Part shown: piece by piece, positions 55,566 to 64,000 of the stretch | Position numbering within the stretch: position 1 is the first letter of the stretch | How the letters are laid out: every line of letters starts with the position of its first letter | Assembly: GCA_963921935.1 (NCBI GenBank) | Contig: OY998185.1 | Location: forward strand, 32,332,487 to 32,396,486 | DNA: 64,000 nt | Origin: Galeruca laticollis | Taxonomy: Eukaryota; Arthropoda; Insecta; Coleoptera; Chrysomelidae | Direction of reading: 5' to 3' | Notes under the pieces: generated by a model | Seen by the model: the letters and a program-made list of their open reading frames with translations, nothing else | What the model was told of the DNA's origin: nothing | Databases searched by the model: none | Position numbers and translations under genes: made by a program

Positions 55566-55660
55566 TTTTCGCATATATACACTCCGGAGACTGTATCGTG
55601 CTAACAATCCGAAATTTCTCTAAAATGAAAAAATCTTAGATAGAGATACTCCATTTTCTT
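55566..55660 (-). repeat. Single copy of the 175-bp-type repeat
   Basis: On the minus strand, AGAGAAATTTCGGATTGTTAGC, then ACGATACAGTCTCCGGAGTGT, matches unit boundaries of the array at 44355-44780. It ends six bases before the mariner-like element's TA. Confidence 0.7.
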
Positions 55661-55667
55661 AGATATA

Positions 55668-55831
55668 CAGGGTGCCTCAAAATTGACGCCCGTCCTTTCA
55701 GAATATGAATCGGGGGGCTAAAACGAATTAAAACGTAAGAATAAAAAAATTGCGTTATCTCTATGGTTACAGTTAATGACAAAAAACAAAGATCTAACAT
55801 TCAACGTTTACACTTTATTAAAAACGAATAT
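55668..55831 (+). repeat. Left TIR of mariner-like element
   Basis: About 164 bases, matching 63598-63761 inverted through TTTACACTTTATTAAAAAC. Confidence 0.88.
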
Positions 55832-55989
55832 TTGTTACAAAACAAGAAATTAATTTATAGAAGGGGTTCAAACAAATCGCCTCCTACTTCAATGCAAATA
55901 TTTGCACGATTTATCATTGAATCACGAACCCTCTGTAGCATGTTTTCGTTTATAAATGTCACAGCAGCGTGAATACGGGCTACTACATC

Positions 55990-56598
55990 TTCCGCACTCT
56001 CAACAGGTTCAAAGTAAATTTTTTCTTACAAGAATCCCCAGAAGAAAAAATCTAATGGATTTAGACCTGGAGATCTAGGAGGCCATAGTACGGGTCCACC
56101 TCTTCCAATCCAACAGTCGGGGAATGTTTGATTTAGTAATGTTCTCACTTGTTTACCATAATGTGCAGGAGCACCATCATGTTGGAACCAACAATTCAAT
56201 CTAGTTGCTAATGGAACTTGATCGAGAAATGGCAGTGGTAAATTGTCGTTTAAAGAATGAAAATACGATGCTGAATGAAGTCGGTTAGGTAGCATATTTG
56301 GGCCGATTACATTATTATTTAATAATCCAGTCCAAATGTTTACTGACCATCGTCTTTGGTGACATATTTTACGTATGAAATAAGGGTTTTCATCTCTTCA
56401 CTCGTGCAAATTATGAGTATTTATAATCCCTGTCTAGGTAAATGTACACTCATCAGTAAACATAATATTTTCTATAAAATGTGGATCATTGTTTACGTTA
56501 TCCTATAACCATCTACAAAAATTAATCCGAAGCTCCCTATCTCCTTCATGTAAAACTTGAACTTTTTGAGGCCTAAATGGATATAAGCCATTCCTTCT
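55990..56598 (-). pseudogene. Catalytic part of mariner-like transposase
   Basis: Continues, beyond the BEL insertion, the protein begun at 63474. Minus-strand blocks: NGLYPFRPQKVQVLHEGDRELRINF (from about 56595), FTDECTFT (first Asp, about 56465), NPYFIR (about 56390), VNIWTGLLNNNVIGPNMLPNRLH (about 56345-56280), CWFQHDGAPAHYGKQVRTLL (second Asp, about 56195-56140) and PPRSPGLNPLDFFFWGFL (third Asp, about 56080-56030). The spacing of the last two acids fits DD34D-like transposases. Stops occur after RWL, after CTFT and after FFWGFL. This would cut at TA and paste the element. Confidence 0.82.
56594..56598. repeat. CTTCT target duplication, left
   Basis: Five-base direct repeat of 63142-63146, flanking the BEL/Pao element. 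Confidence 0.85.
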
Positions 56599-56893
56599 TG
56601 TTACGAATAGCTCAAAAAAATATATAAATTGCAAAAAAAATGAACTGTAGTTATTTATTGCCTTAAACTTTGCCCACTAACCTGTAATAAGGTGCGATTC
56701 TTCTTGATAACCAGTACCGGGAATACATAGGAACACATGCGGTCTAAACCAACTCGGGAGTTGTATCGGAACTGACTTACTTTCCACGAATAAGTGACTC
56801 CGGCGATATACAGTGGCGCGTGAAAGCAACAAGCAATAGGCAATAACAAGAAGAATTAAAAAAAAAAAAAAAATTGTTGACCGATTCGTAACA
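56599..56893 (-). repeat. 3' LTR of BEL/Pao element
   Basis: Direct copy of 62846-63141 with about a dozen differences, including a longer A-run near 56857. Confidence 0.92.
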
Positions 56894-56908
56894 TTCTCCC
56901 CCCTAAAA
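56894..56908 (-). promoter_or_regulatory. Polypurine tract of BEL/Pao element
   Basis: On the minus strand TTTTAGGGGGGAGAA immediately precedes the 3' LTR. Confidence 0.8.
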
Positions 56909-57111
56909 TGCATAGTCATGCACTTGATAAATAAATAAACATAAAAACAAAGCGATAATTCTCAAGTATTTAATAAAAATGAAATATAAAAATGTATGTT
57001 GCGAACTAATAACTTACACCTAAAATAATAGCGATAATTTTCAGGACAGGACAACACAAATTTACCCCAAATACACTAAAAACTAGGTAATAAATCCTAT
57101 GAAATTGACGC

Positions 57112-58660
57112 TTAATCATCAGCAAGAGGGAGTGGACATAACTTAACCAGAGGTCTTTTTAAGGAACCACGGCTAGTACGGATTACCGCGACGCGGGCAA
57201 CTTTATCACGTCCATAAACTAATTCCTTTATGCGTCCTAATGTCCAGTGACAAGGGACAACGTTGTCATCTTTTATTAATACAAGCATACCTTCTTGTGG
57301 AGCGACTCCATGTGGGTCTAGCCATTTGGAACGCTGTTGAAGCGAATGCAAGTCCTCTCGCTTCCAACGAGCCCAAAAATCTTGCTGCATTCTCTGCAAC
57401 AATTGCCAACGCGAAAGTCGATTCAGGGGAATTGATTCAAGACTTGGAACAGGTATAGTCTGCAACTGTTCGAGAGTAAGAAAGTGGCCGGGGGTTAAAG
57501 CATTAATGTCTTCTATATCGGTACTTAATTGAGTGATAGGACGCGAGTTCAAAATAGACTCAATTAATGTCAGCACGGTATAAAATTCTTCATACGTCAA
57601 AACTTGTTCCCAACGACGCGAGTAAGGTGAGTTTTGACAGATTTTATTCCTGCTTCCCAGAGTCCACCGAAATGGGCTCCAGCGGGAGGATTAAAATGGA
57701 AACGGATATTTTCAGAGCGTGCGGCTTCTTGTGAATATTTCAATAGTTCGTTATTGGCAGAAACAAAATTTGTGCCGTTGTCGCAATATAAATCGGACAC
57801 ACGACCTCGACGGGCAATTAATCTTTGTAAGGCCGCGAGAAATGATTCTGTTGATTAACTATTTGCCAATTCCAAGTGTAATGCCTTTGTGGCAAAGCAT
57901 ATAAACAGGCACAGGTAAGCTTTATGTGAGCGAACACCACGATGTCGAATAGAGGTTATGAAAAAAGGACCTCCATAATCAACTCCGACATGGGAAAAGG
58001 GTTTAAGGGTAGATAATCGAATTTTTGGCAGATTTCCCATAACAGGTTGAAACGGGGCGGGAGACGTTTCCCAGCAAACGACACATTTACTTAGGACAGC
58101 GTTAATAGCTCGTTTGGGAGACAGTATCCAAAAGTGTTGAGATATTAAAAATTGCGTGGTACGAAAACCAGCGTGTTAATATCTTTTGTGAAAAAAATCA
58201 ATTACTAATGAGGTGAAGCGACTGCGACATGGTGATAAATAAGGATGCTTCTGATCATAAGATAAAGATGAATATTTTAATCTTCCACCTACACGGATCG
58301 TACCTTTCTCATCCAGGAAAGCATGCAATTTTCGGATTGGTTTCGAAAACCTTTTCCGAGAAAGTTCGTCCTCGAAAGCGATCATATGTGTCCTGTCAAC
58401 AAGAATAGATATAACATTTGAGCGCTCTGAAGAGCTTAACATTCCAAAGCGTTTATCACCAGGATGGGAGATGTTGTATGTAAATCTTGAAATATACCCT
58501 AAGATCTGTTGGATTTTACTTAATGACGAACATGACTCAAGCAAAGTATCTAAAAAATGGTGTTCCGTATGTACCGCTAAAACGGTAATGTGACGCTCTT
58601 CCTCGAGCGAATGTATAATTATCAGGCGTAGGTGCGGGATAAGAAGAATTAAACTCATAA
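57112..58660 (-). pseudogene. Integrase and C-terminal domain of BEL/Pao element
   Basis: The zinc-binding N-terminal part is at about 58350-58130 (KLHAFLDEKGTIRVGGRL, then HPYLSPCRSRFTSLVI, H...HAGF, and CVVCWETSPAP near 58075). The core follows with GVDYGGPF (first Asp, about 57988), LYCDNGTNFVSANNELL (second Asp, about 57785) and HFGGLWEAGIKSVKTHL (Glu, about 57660). The end is a DUF5641-like domain (LTPGHFLTLEQL, QQDFWARWKREDLHSLQQRSKW, VLIKDDNVVPCHWTLGRIKEL) to 57112. Stops at 58176-58178 (KRY stop HAGF), 57855-57857 and 57597-57599 break it. It would insert the DNA copy and make the 5-bp duplication that is seen. Confidence 0.88.
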
Positions 58661-60394
58661 AGAAAGGAAGGGCCTTGAAACCAAGAATTTAATTTAACTA
58701 GCTCTGAAGGAAGGGCGCCCCGCGAGGCAATATCAGCTGGATTATCTTTCGTACTAACATAATGCCAGGAATTTGCAGAAAGTTTGTGTTGAATATAAGC
58801 GATCCGATTAGCGACAAAAGTTTTAAATTTATGCGGCGAACTCTGAACCCAGTGTAAAGTTACTCGGGAATCGGACCAAGCGTAAATCTTATGTAATGCA
58901 ATTTGAGGAAGTGTCCTTATCACATAAGCAATTAATTTTGACAGCAAAACTGCAGCGCATAGTTCCAAACGAGGAATTGTAATTTTTTTAGTCGGGGCAA
59001 CCCGTGATTTAGCACACAACAAACTGACGTTAATTTTATTATTACTACTAACACTACGAAGATAAATTACAGCAGCGAAGCCCCTTTCACTTGAATCACA
59101 GAATCCATGTAATTCATATTGAACGCGGCATCTGCCGCAAGAACTTTCCGAGGGATGTGTAGGTGTTCAAGTAGAGGTAGATTCTCTCGATATTGCGACC
59201 AAACATGAGCAATTTCAGAAGGGAAATTTTCATCCCAATTTAAACCCAACATCCAAAGTTTTTGAATTAAATATTTGGTAAGAAAGGTGAGAGGCGTTAA
59301 AAATCCTAAAGGATCGTATACTCGAGCTAGCTCAGATAGTAACGAACGTTTAGTGCAGACTTCATTTCTTTGGGGCTGAACAGAAAATGTGAATGAGTCG
59401 ATAACTGGATTCCACTGCAAGCCTAGGATTTTCAGAGGTGAAGAACAATCATCGGAGGAAAAAGGGAGTGAATTTGGATTAATAAAACTAGCTGGAAATG
59501 GGTCCAAAAGAGAGGGGTGATTAGAGAACCACTTACGCAGTTCGAACCCTGACAGTTTTAATAGAGATATTAAATCATCCCGAAGAGTTTGAGCTTCTTG
59601 AAGGGATGGAGCTCCCAAAACAAAGTCATCGATATATGAAAACCGCTAAAGAACTTTAGCAGCACGAGGAAAGCGATGGCCTTCGTCTTCGGTCAACTGC
59701 TGTAGACTACGAAGAGCTAGAAACGGGCTACAGCTTATTCCATACGTTACCGTATTGAGGCGATACTCTTGAAGTTCAACATTGACAGAAAACCTCCAAA
59801 AGATTCTTCGAAAATCTCGTTGATCCTCGGAAATAAAAATCATTCGATACATTTGTTTTATATCGGCGCACATAACGTATTCATGAAGGCGAAAATTAAG
59901 TAAAATAGACACAACGTCTTGTTGTAATTTTGGACCGACATATAAACAATCATTTAATGATTTTTCATTCGATAATTTAGCTGAGGCATTGAAAACGACA
60001 CGTAAGCGAGTAAAAACATTTCCAGGTTTTAAGACGCAATGGTGGGGAATATAATATCTACCTTCACCGGAGAGATCAGGATTAACAAGGGACATATGAC
60101 CTAGATCAAGATAATCCTGCATAAAGTCACAACATTGGGAATAAACAGAAGGTTGCTTAAGTAGGCGGCGTTCTAGTGAGAGAAAACGATTTAAGGTGAG
60201 TTCCCTAATTCCCAAAAAGACGGGGGATTCAATACGGAAAGGCATTGACACTATATAATTGCTCTCAGGAGTCCGAGCGACAGTTTCTTTATAGTAGTTT
60301 TCGCAGGAGATATCATCGGGGTTTGAACAGCATACTTCAGGAACATTTTCAAGTTCCCAAAATTTACGCAAAAAATCGCTAAGAGACTGCAAAA
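58537..60394 (-). pseudogene. Reverse transcriptase and RNase H of BEL/Pao element
   Basis: From 60392: RIESPVFLGIRELTLNRFLSLE and VFNASAKLSNEKSLND (about 59995-59950). RT continues with YVMCADIKQMYRMIFI and TVTYGISCSPFLA. One TAG at 59646-59648 falls just before the catalytic SYIDDFVLGA (59636-59607), in frame on both sides. The connection LLSELARVYDPLGFLTPL (about 59345-59290) is typical of Pao. A frame change near 59130 leads to RNase H: HGFCDSSERGFAAVIY (about 59110-59060), ITIPRLELCAAVLLSKL, YAWSDSRVTLHWVQ and STKDNPADIASRG. The key acids are visible. Inactive through the stop and frame changes. Confidence 0.88.
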
Positions 60395-62333
60395 AAATGC
60401 GGAGATTTTTGGCGAAGCGAAATTTAATTGTCCCATTAACACATATCCAAAAATCGTATTTAAAGCGTCAGGTTCACCGGCGTTGTTTAAAATACGCTCG
60501 GGTAATATGATTTTGGTGAAAACATCGGCTCCTAATAAAATATCAATAGGTCCAGGATCATAAAAACATTCATCCGCAAGCGGTAAGTGTCGAATATGAG
60601 TCCAAGATTTAACATCAATCGGTACAGTAGGTAATTTGTTAGAGATTGAGTCAATTATTATCGCGTCAAGATATAATATAGGCGATAGTTTATTCCGGGG
60701 TTTTATAGACAAAGCAACTTTACCACTGCTTACACATGAGCGGGTGGAATTAATTCCCGTAACTTCGATTGGAAAGTCGGTTTTATTTAAGCCTAGGGTA
60801 CGAAAGGCTTTGCGAGTAATGAAAGAAGACTGACTTCCCGAGTCAAGTAGACATCTGAGAGGTGAAAAAAAACCTTTCACATTTAAAACATCAATAATCG
60901 CGGTTGATAATAGCACATATTGTTGAGGGTTGGTAGTTACCGAATGACATGCGGTGGAATTATTGTTGACCGGAGCATTAGATGAACTAGGTTGCGGATT
61001 AGGAATGGAGTCATCTGAAATAGGCGGTGAAACATGAGCGGTAGGATTAGCAATAACAGCAGTGACGCCCGGCGTACTGCCTTTAAAACACAATAAGGTG
61101 TGATGTTTACGTGAAAAGCATTTTTTACATGCAGGAGTAGATCGACATGTATTGAGATTATGAGCCGAGCTCAGACAATTAAAACATTGATGCATATTTT
61201 TACACAAATTGTAACGCTCACTAGGCGTTTTACTTGTAAAAGATGCACACGAGTATAACGAATGATTTGCTTTGCAAAGGGTGCAAGTCATCAAGAGAGA
61301 TGATTTAGAAGTAAATAATGAGGAAGTGCGAGATATTTGTGAAGAGGATGGTTTAGCGGGACTAGATTTGGCATTAAAAGTCAAAGAGGTACCAGATTTA
61401 ACGGTTTTTGAGACAGAATTAAAATCAGGCGTATTAGCATTGTTGAGAGCGATACACTGATGTTCCAAGAAAGTATACAATTTTTTATACGAAGGGACTT
61501 CGTTTGATTTATGTTCTACCTGCTCAAATAAGGTAATGGTATCCTGGTTAAGGCGTTACATTAAAAGCATTACTAATATAAAATCCCATTGTTCTACAGG
61601 CAAATTCATAGCCTCTAAACAAGCTAGATTCTCTGTAAATATATCTAACAATTTTCTAAGCGAACTTCCGTTTGAATCGGTAATTTTTGGCGTATTCATT
61701 ATTCCATCCCAATGAGCCTTTGCCATGAGGCGTTTGTTTGAGTATCTCTTTACAATTGTATCGTACGCGGTGACGTAATTATCATTGGTCATTTTAACGT
61801 GTCGAATAAGCGAGAGGGCGGCACCGTCTAAAGAAGTTTTGAGATAATTAAACTTTTCAAAATTGGTAATAGTGGAATTGTTATGTACTAAAGCATCATA
61901 CAAATCAATAAAAGCGGAAAATTCTTTATAATCCCCATAAAATTTGGAAATATTAATTTTGGGTAAGCGAGGGTTGGGGGTATTACACACACCGAGAGGT
62001 ACAGGCACCTCACCGAACGATTGACGCGTTGTGTTATGTTCATTACACAATTCTTCGACAATGGATTTGATATGATAATATTCATCAAGAAAACCTTTTC
62101 TAATGACTTCTTCGTCGTCCACATTTTCCTCCGGTTGACTTAGTAGTACACTTATGATGTTGTTATGCTGTTTAATAAATTCTGTTTTATGCTCATCCTA
62201 GTTCGCGAGCTCTACATTTCAGCAAATTTCGTAAAGACCTATCAACTGTGGCGCGATTAGCTAATTCCCTTAATATGTGCACGTCATTGATGCAACTATT
62301 GCGGTAATATTTGTATTTAGTGAGTTCATCCAT
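60395..62333 (-). pseudogene. Gag and protease region of BEL/Pao element
   Basis: The ATG at 62333 opens MDELTKYKYYRNSC, with a frame change near 62195. From 62122 a DUF1759-type Gag follows (LPKINISKFYGDYKEFSAFIDLYDALV, YLKTSLDGAALSLI). A TAA at 61556-61558 interrupts after FILVMLLM, and the same frame resumes at once (RLNQDTITLFEQVEHK). Next come Cys/His knuckles (CTLCKANHSLYSC, CFNCLSSAHNLNTC, CKKCFSRKHHTLLC; about 61285-61085) and a retropepsin-like protease (LLDSGSQSSFI, about 60850-60820). The frame shifts at an A/T run near 60390 into the RT frame. Gag builds the particle and the protease cleaves the polyprotein. Confidence 0.85.
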
Positions 62334-62845
62334 TTTTTTCCCCAAATAATGCGATTAAAGTGACTGTGTTAATTTTATATCCAAAAAAACTGACTTCAAA
62401 TTAACTGCGGCCTGTTCAGATGTTTTATAGCGAAAGAAGCAAAAAAAAACAAAAGCTATTTAACAGTATACTTAAACAAAAAAAATAACTGCGATCTGAT
62501 TAACAGGATATCGAATCTAAAATTAAAAATTCTGCGTTACTATTAATTTGCTTGCTTGCGAAATAATTGATAAATTTGAATTTGTGTATCTACAATGTGA
62601 AATAAACGTGTTTATAGCTAAAAACCCATATTGTTCCACAAAAACAAAGCGATAAGATATGTCCACTTCTTTAGTTTGTTTGGATTACTTTTAAAGTAAA
62701 ACCTAATTGCAATATCTATGTTAAAAGGATTATTATCATGCGAAATGAAGATATATCAAAGCTTAAAGTAGTTATTAGATAGAAGGACCTTTAAGAGAAA
62801 ATTAAATTCTAAAACACACTAGTTCATATGGGTCGAAGGATCAAA
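62334..62845 (-). other. 5' leader of BEL/Pao element
   Basis: AT-rich leader between the 5' LTR and the gag start. The bases after the LTR (TTTGATCCTTCGACCC on the minus strand) should include the primer-binding site; the tRNA is not identified. Confidence 0.6.
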
Positions 62846-63141
62846 TGTTACGAATAGCTCAAAAAAATATATAAATTGCAAGAACAAATGAACTGTAATT
62901 ATTTATTGCCTCAAACTTTGCCCACTAACCTGTAATAAGGTGCGATTCTTCTTGATAACCAGTACCGGGAACACATAGGAACACATGCGGTCTCAACCAA
63001 CTCGGAGTTGTATCGGAACTGACTTACTTTCCACGAATAAGTGACTCCGGCGATATACAGTGGCGCGTAAAAGCAACAAGCAATAGGCAATAACAAGAAG
63101 AATTAAAATAAAATAAATAAATTGTTGACAGATTCGTAACA
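62846..63141 (-). repeat. 5' LTR of BEL/Pao element
   Basis: TGTTACGAAT...ATTCGTAACA; the ends are inverted copies of each other. Confidence 0.92.
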
Positions 63142-63146
63142 CTTCT
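63142..63146. repeat. CTTCT target duplication, right
   Basis: Copy of 56594-56598; part of the interrupted transposase codons. Confidence 0.85.
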
Positions 63147-63474
63147 TAATAATCTATGAATGGTATCTTTTTGGAAATGCGTTTGTCTCGATGTAACTCG
63201 AAGACTTGTATTTGTTTCCGCTTCAACAAAATCAAGAATTTGCTCTTCTTGGACGACGTTGAGCTTAGAATGGCGTCCTCCCTTATTTAATCTGGGATTT
63301 AAATTTCCTGTTTCCAGTAATCTTTGATCAACCCGTCGTATAGTTTTTGCATCAGGGTGCCGTCGATTTGAGAATTTTACGGTATATGCTCTAGCTGCAG
63401 CACTGGCATTATCATTATGCGCACCTAATACTTTTAACATATCAACATATTCTCGATTGGAATAATAACGTTCC
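63142..63474 (-). pseudogene. DNA-binding part of mariner-like transposase
   Basis: The ATG at 63474-63472 (MERYYSNREYVDMLKVLGA) is chosen as start because a DUF4817-type helix-turn-helix begins there. AAARAYTVKFSNRRHPDAKTI and LLETGNLNPR follow, then a second helix-turn-helix (EEQILDFVEAETNTSLRVTS, ending DTIHRLLR). The frame runs into the BEL LTR, so the last residues of the open frame (down to 63024) are LTR-encoded and meaningless. Confidence 0.85.
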
Positions 63475-63597
63475 ATTTTTAAAACAAATAACCGTATGAA
63501 ATTATACTTATACTTATTATGACAAAAGTTGACAGAACTAATAATTAACATTTAACATTTCCACAGCAACCTATGCTACTTATTTGTTTTTAGCTGA

Positions 63598-63761
63598 CTT
63601 AGTTTTTAATAAAGTGTAAACATTGAATGTTAGATCTTTGTTTTTTGTCAATAACTCTGTAACCATGAACATAACGCAATTTTTTCATTCTTACGTTTTA
63701 ATTCGTTTTAGTCCCCCGATTCATATTCTGAAAGGACGGGCGTCAATTTTGAGACACCCTA
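63598..63761 (-). repeat. Right TIR of mariner-like element
   Basis: Inverted partner of the left TIR. Confidence 0.88.
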
Positions 63762-63763
63762 TA

Positions 63764-64000
63764 TACACAGCTAAACAGTTTTATGCAATATGAAACAAAT
63801 GGAATAAGTAAAGAACAATCGCGAAATTCGATGTGAATACAGTGACAGAGGTCATCGTTGGATCACCAACTACAAAGCAGCTTTGACAAGCAACGAGAAG
63901 ACAAGTTATTCAGTTCTTGATTATTACCCTCACATCGTCGGTCCTCTAGTTAGCAACCTTTTATCCGCTCTTGTACTGCTTTCCCGCATTCCCTTAGCAT
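63764..64000. other. Unassigned right edge
   Basis: No feature recognised in the last 237 bases. Confidence 0.5.

Larger units (their letters stand above)
56599..63141 (-). mobile_element. BEL/Pao LTR retrotransposon, inactive
   Basis: A 6.54-kb element inserted in the mariner-like transposase, with 295/296-bp LTRs (about 96% identical by eye), 5-bp duplication CTTCT, and a single minus-strand gag-pol with the domain order typical of BEL/Pao (zinc knuckles, protease, RT, RNase H, integrase). It carries at least four nonsense codons and several frameshifts. Confidence 0.93.
55668..63761 (-). mobile_element. Mariner-like DNA transposon, split by BEL element
   Basis: Long TIRs (about 164 bp) start CAGGGTGCCTCAAAATTGAC on the left and TAGGGTGTCTCAAAATTGAC on the right, flanked by TA on both sides (55666-55667 and 63762-63763). 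Without the inserted BEL element the transposon is about 1.55 kb. The minus-strand transposase has a DUF4817-type helix-turn-helix and a DDD-type catalytic domain. The TIR arms differ at about ten positions, so the element is of moderate age. Confidence 0.88.

Noticed and set aside
1..64000. CRISPR arrays, prophage or bacterial operons
   Set aside because: No regularly spaced direct repeats, no ribosome-binding-site/operon organisation; introns, LTRs and LINEs show this is eukaryotic nuclear DNA.

Overview
The window looks like insect nuclear DNA. It is AT-rich and has intron-containing relics, long (TA)n microsatellites, and an arthropod-type mix of transposons: BEL/Pao and Ty3-type LTR elements, Penelope-like, Jockey-, RTE-, I- and R1-like non-LTR elements, mariner-like and pogo-like DNA transposons, and a THAP-encoding element with P-element hallmarks. 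I see no intact host gene, rRNA, tRNA or CRISPR array. Almost everything recognisable is a mobile element or its debris. The species is not identifiable by eye.

Layout: 1-249 is a possible reverse transcriptase tail. 273-3410 is a pogo/CENP-B-type DNA transposon with TIRs and a broken minus-strand transposase. 3719-14451 and 14504-23485 are two complete Ty3-type LTR retrotransposons of one family, each with 1.9-2.2 kb LTRs about 99.4-99.5% identical, each in a (TA)n tract. The first has open gag and pol frames joined through a -1 slippery heptamer. The second has an open pol but a gag without the capsid core. 23604-24508 is the 3' end of a Penelope-like element with a GIY-YIG domain and a hammerhead-like RNA motif. 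24542-26612 is unassigned apart from a diverged duplication. 26725-29038 is an orphan LTR plus primer-binding site on the minus strand, again between (TA)n tracts.

29100-33360 holds a mariner-like relic, a 382-bp MITE and a second pogo/jerky-type relic. 34025-38730 is a decayed Jockey-like LINE. 40340-45470 is a minus-strand RTE-like LINE, interrupted by a 1.6-kb element at 41720-43354 (8-bp target duplication, long TIRs, spliced THAP gene) and by a 175-bp-period tandem repeat at 44355-44780. 46870-48694 is a 5'-truncated I-like LINE with a 12-bp target duplication. 49085-54835 is an R1-like LINE apparently interrupted by a younger GC-rich R1-like LINE (51330-54001). 55668-63761 is a mariner-like transposon with 164-bp TIRs, split by a BEL/Pao retrotransposon (56599-63141) with a CTTCT duplication.

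Reading as a system: the two near-identical-LTR retrotransposons are the youngest components and may be active or recently active. The second may depend on the first, or on relatives, for capsid protein. All (TA)n tracts coincide with retroelement edges, which suggests target-site choice by this family. All other coding regions are broken.
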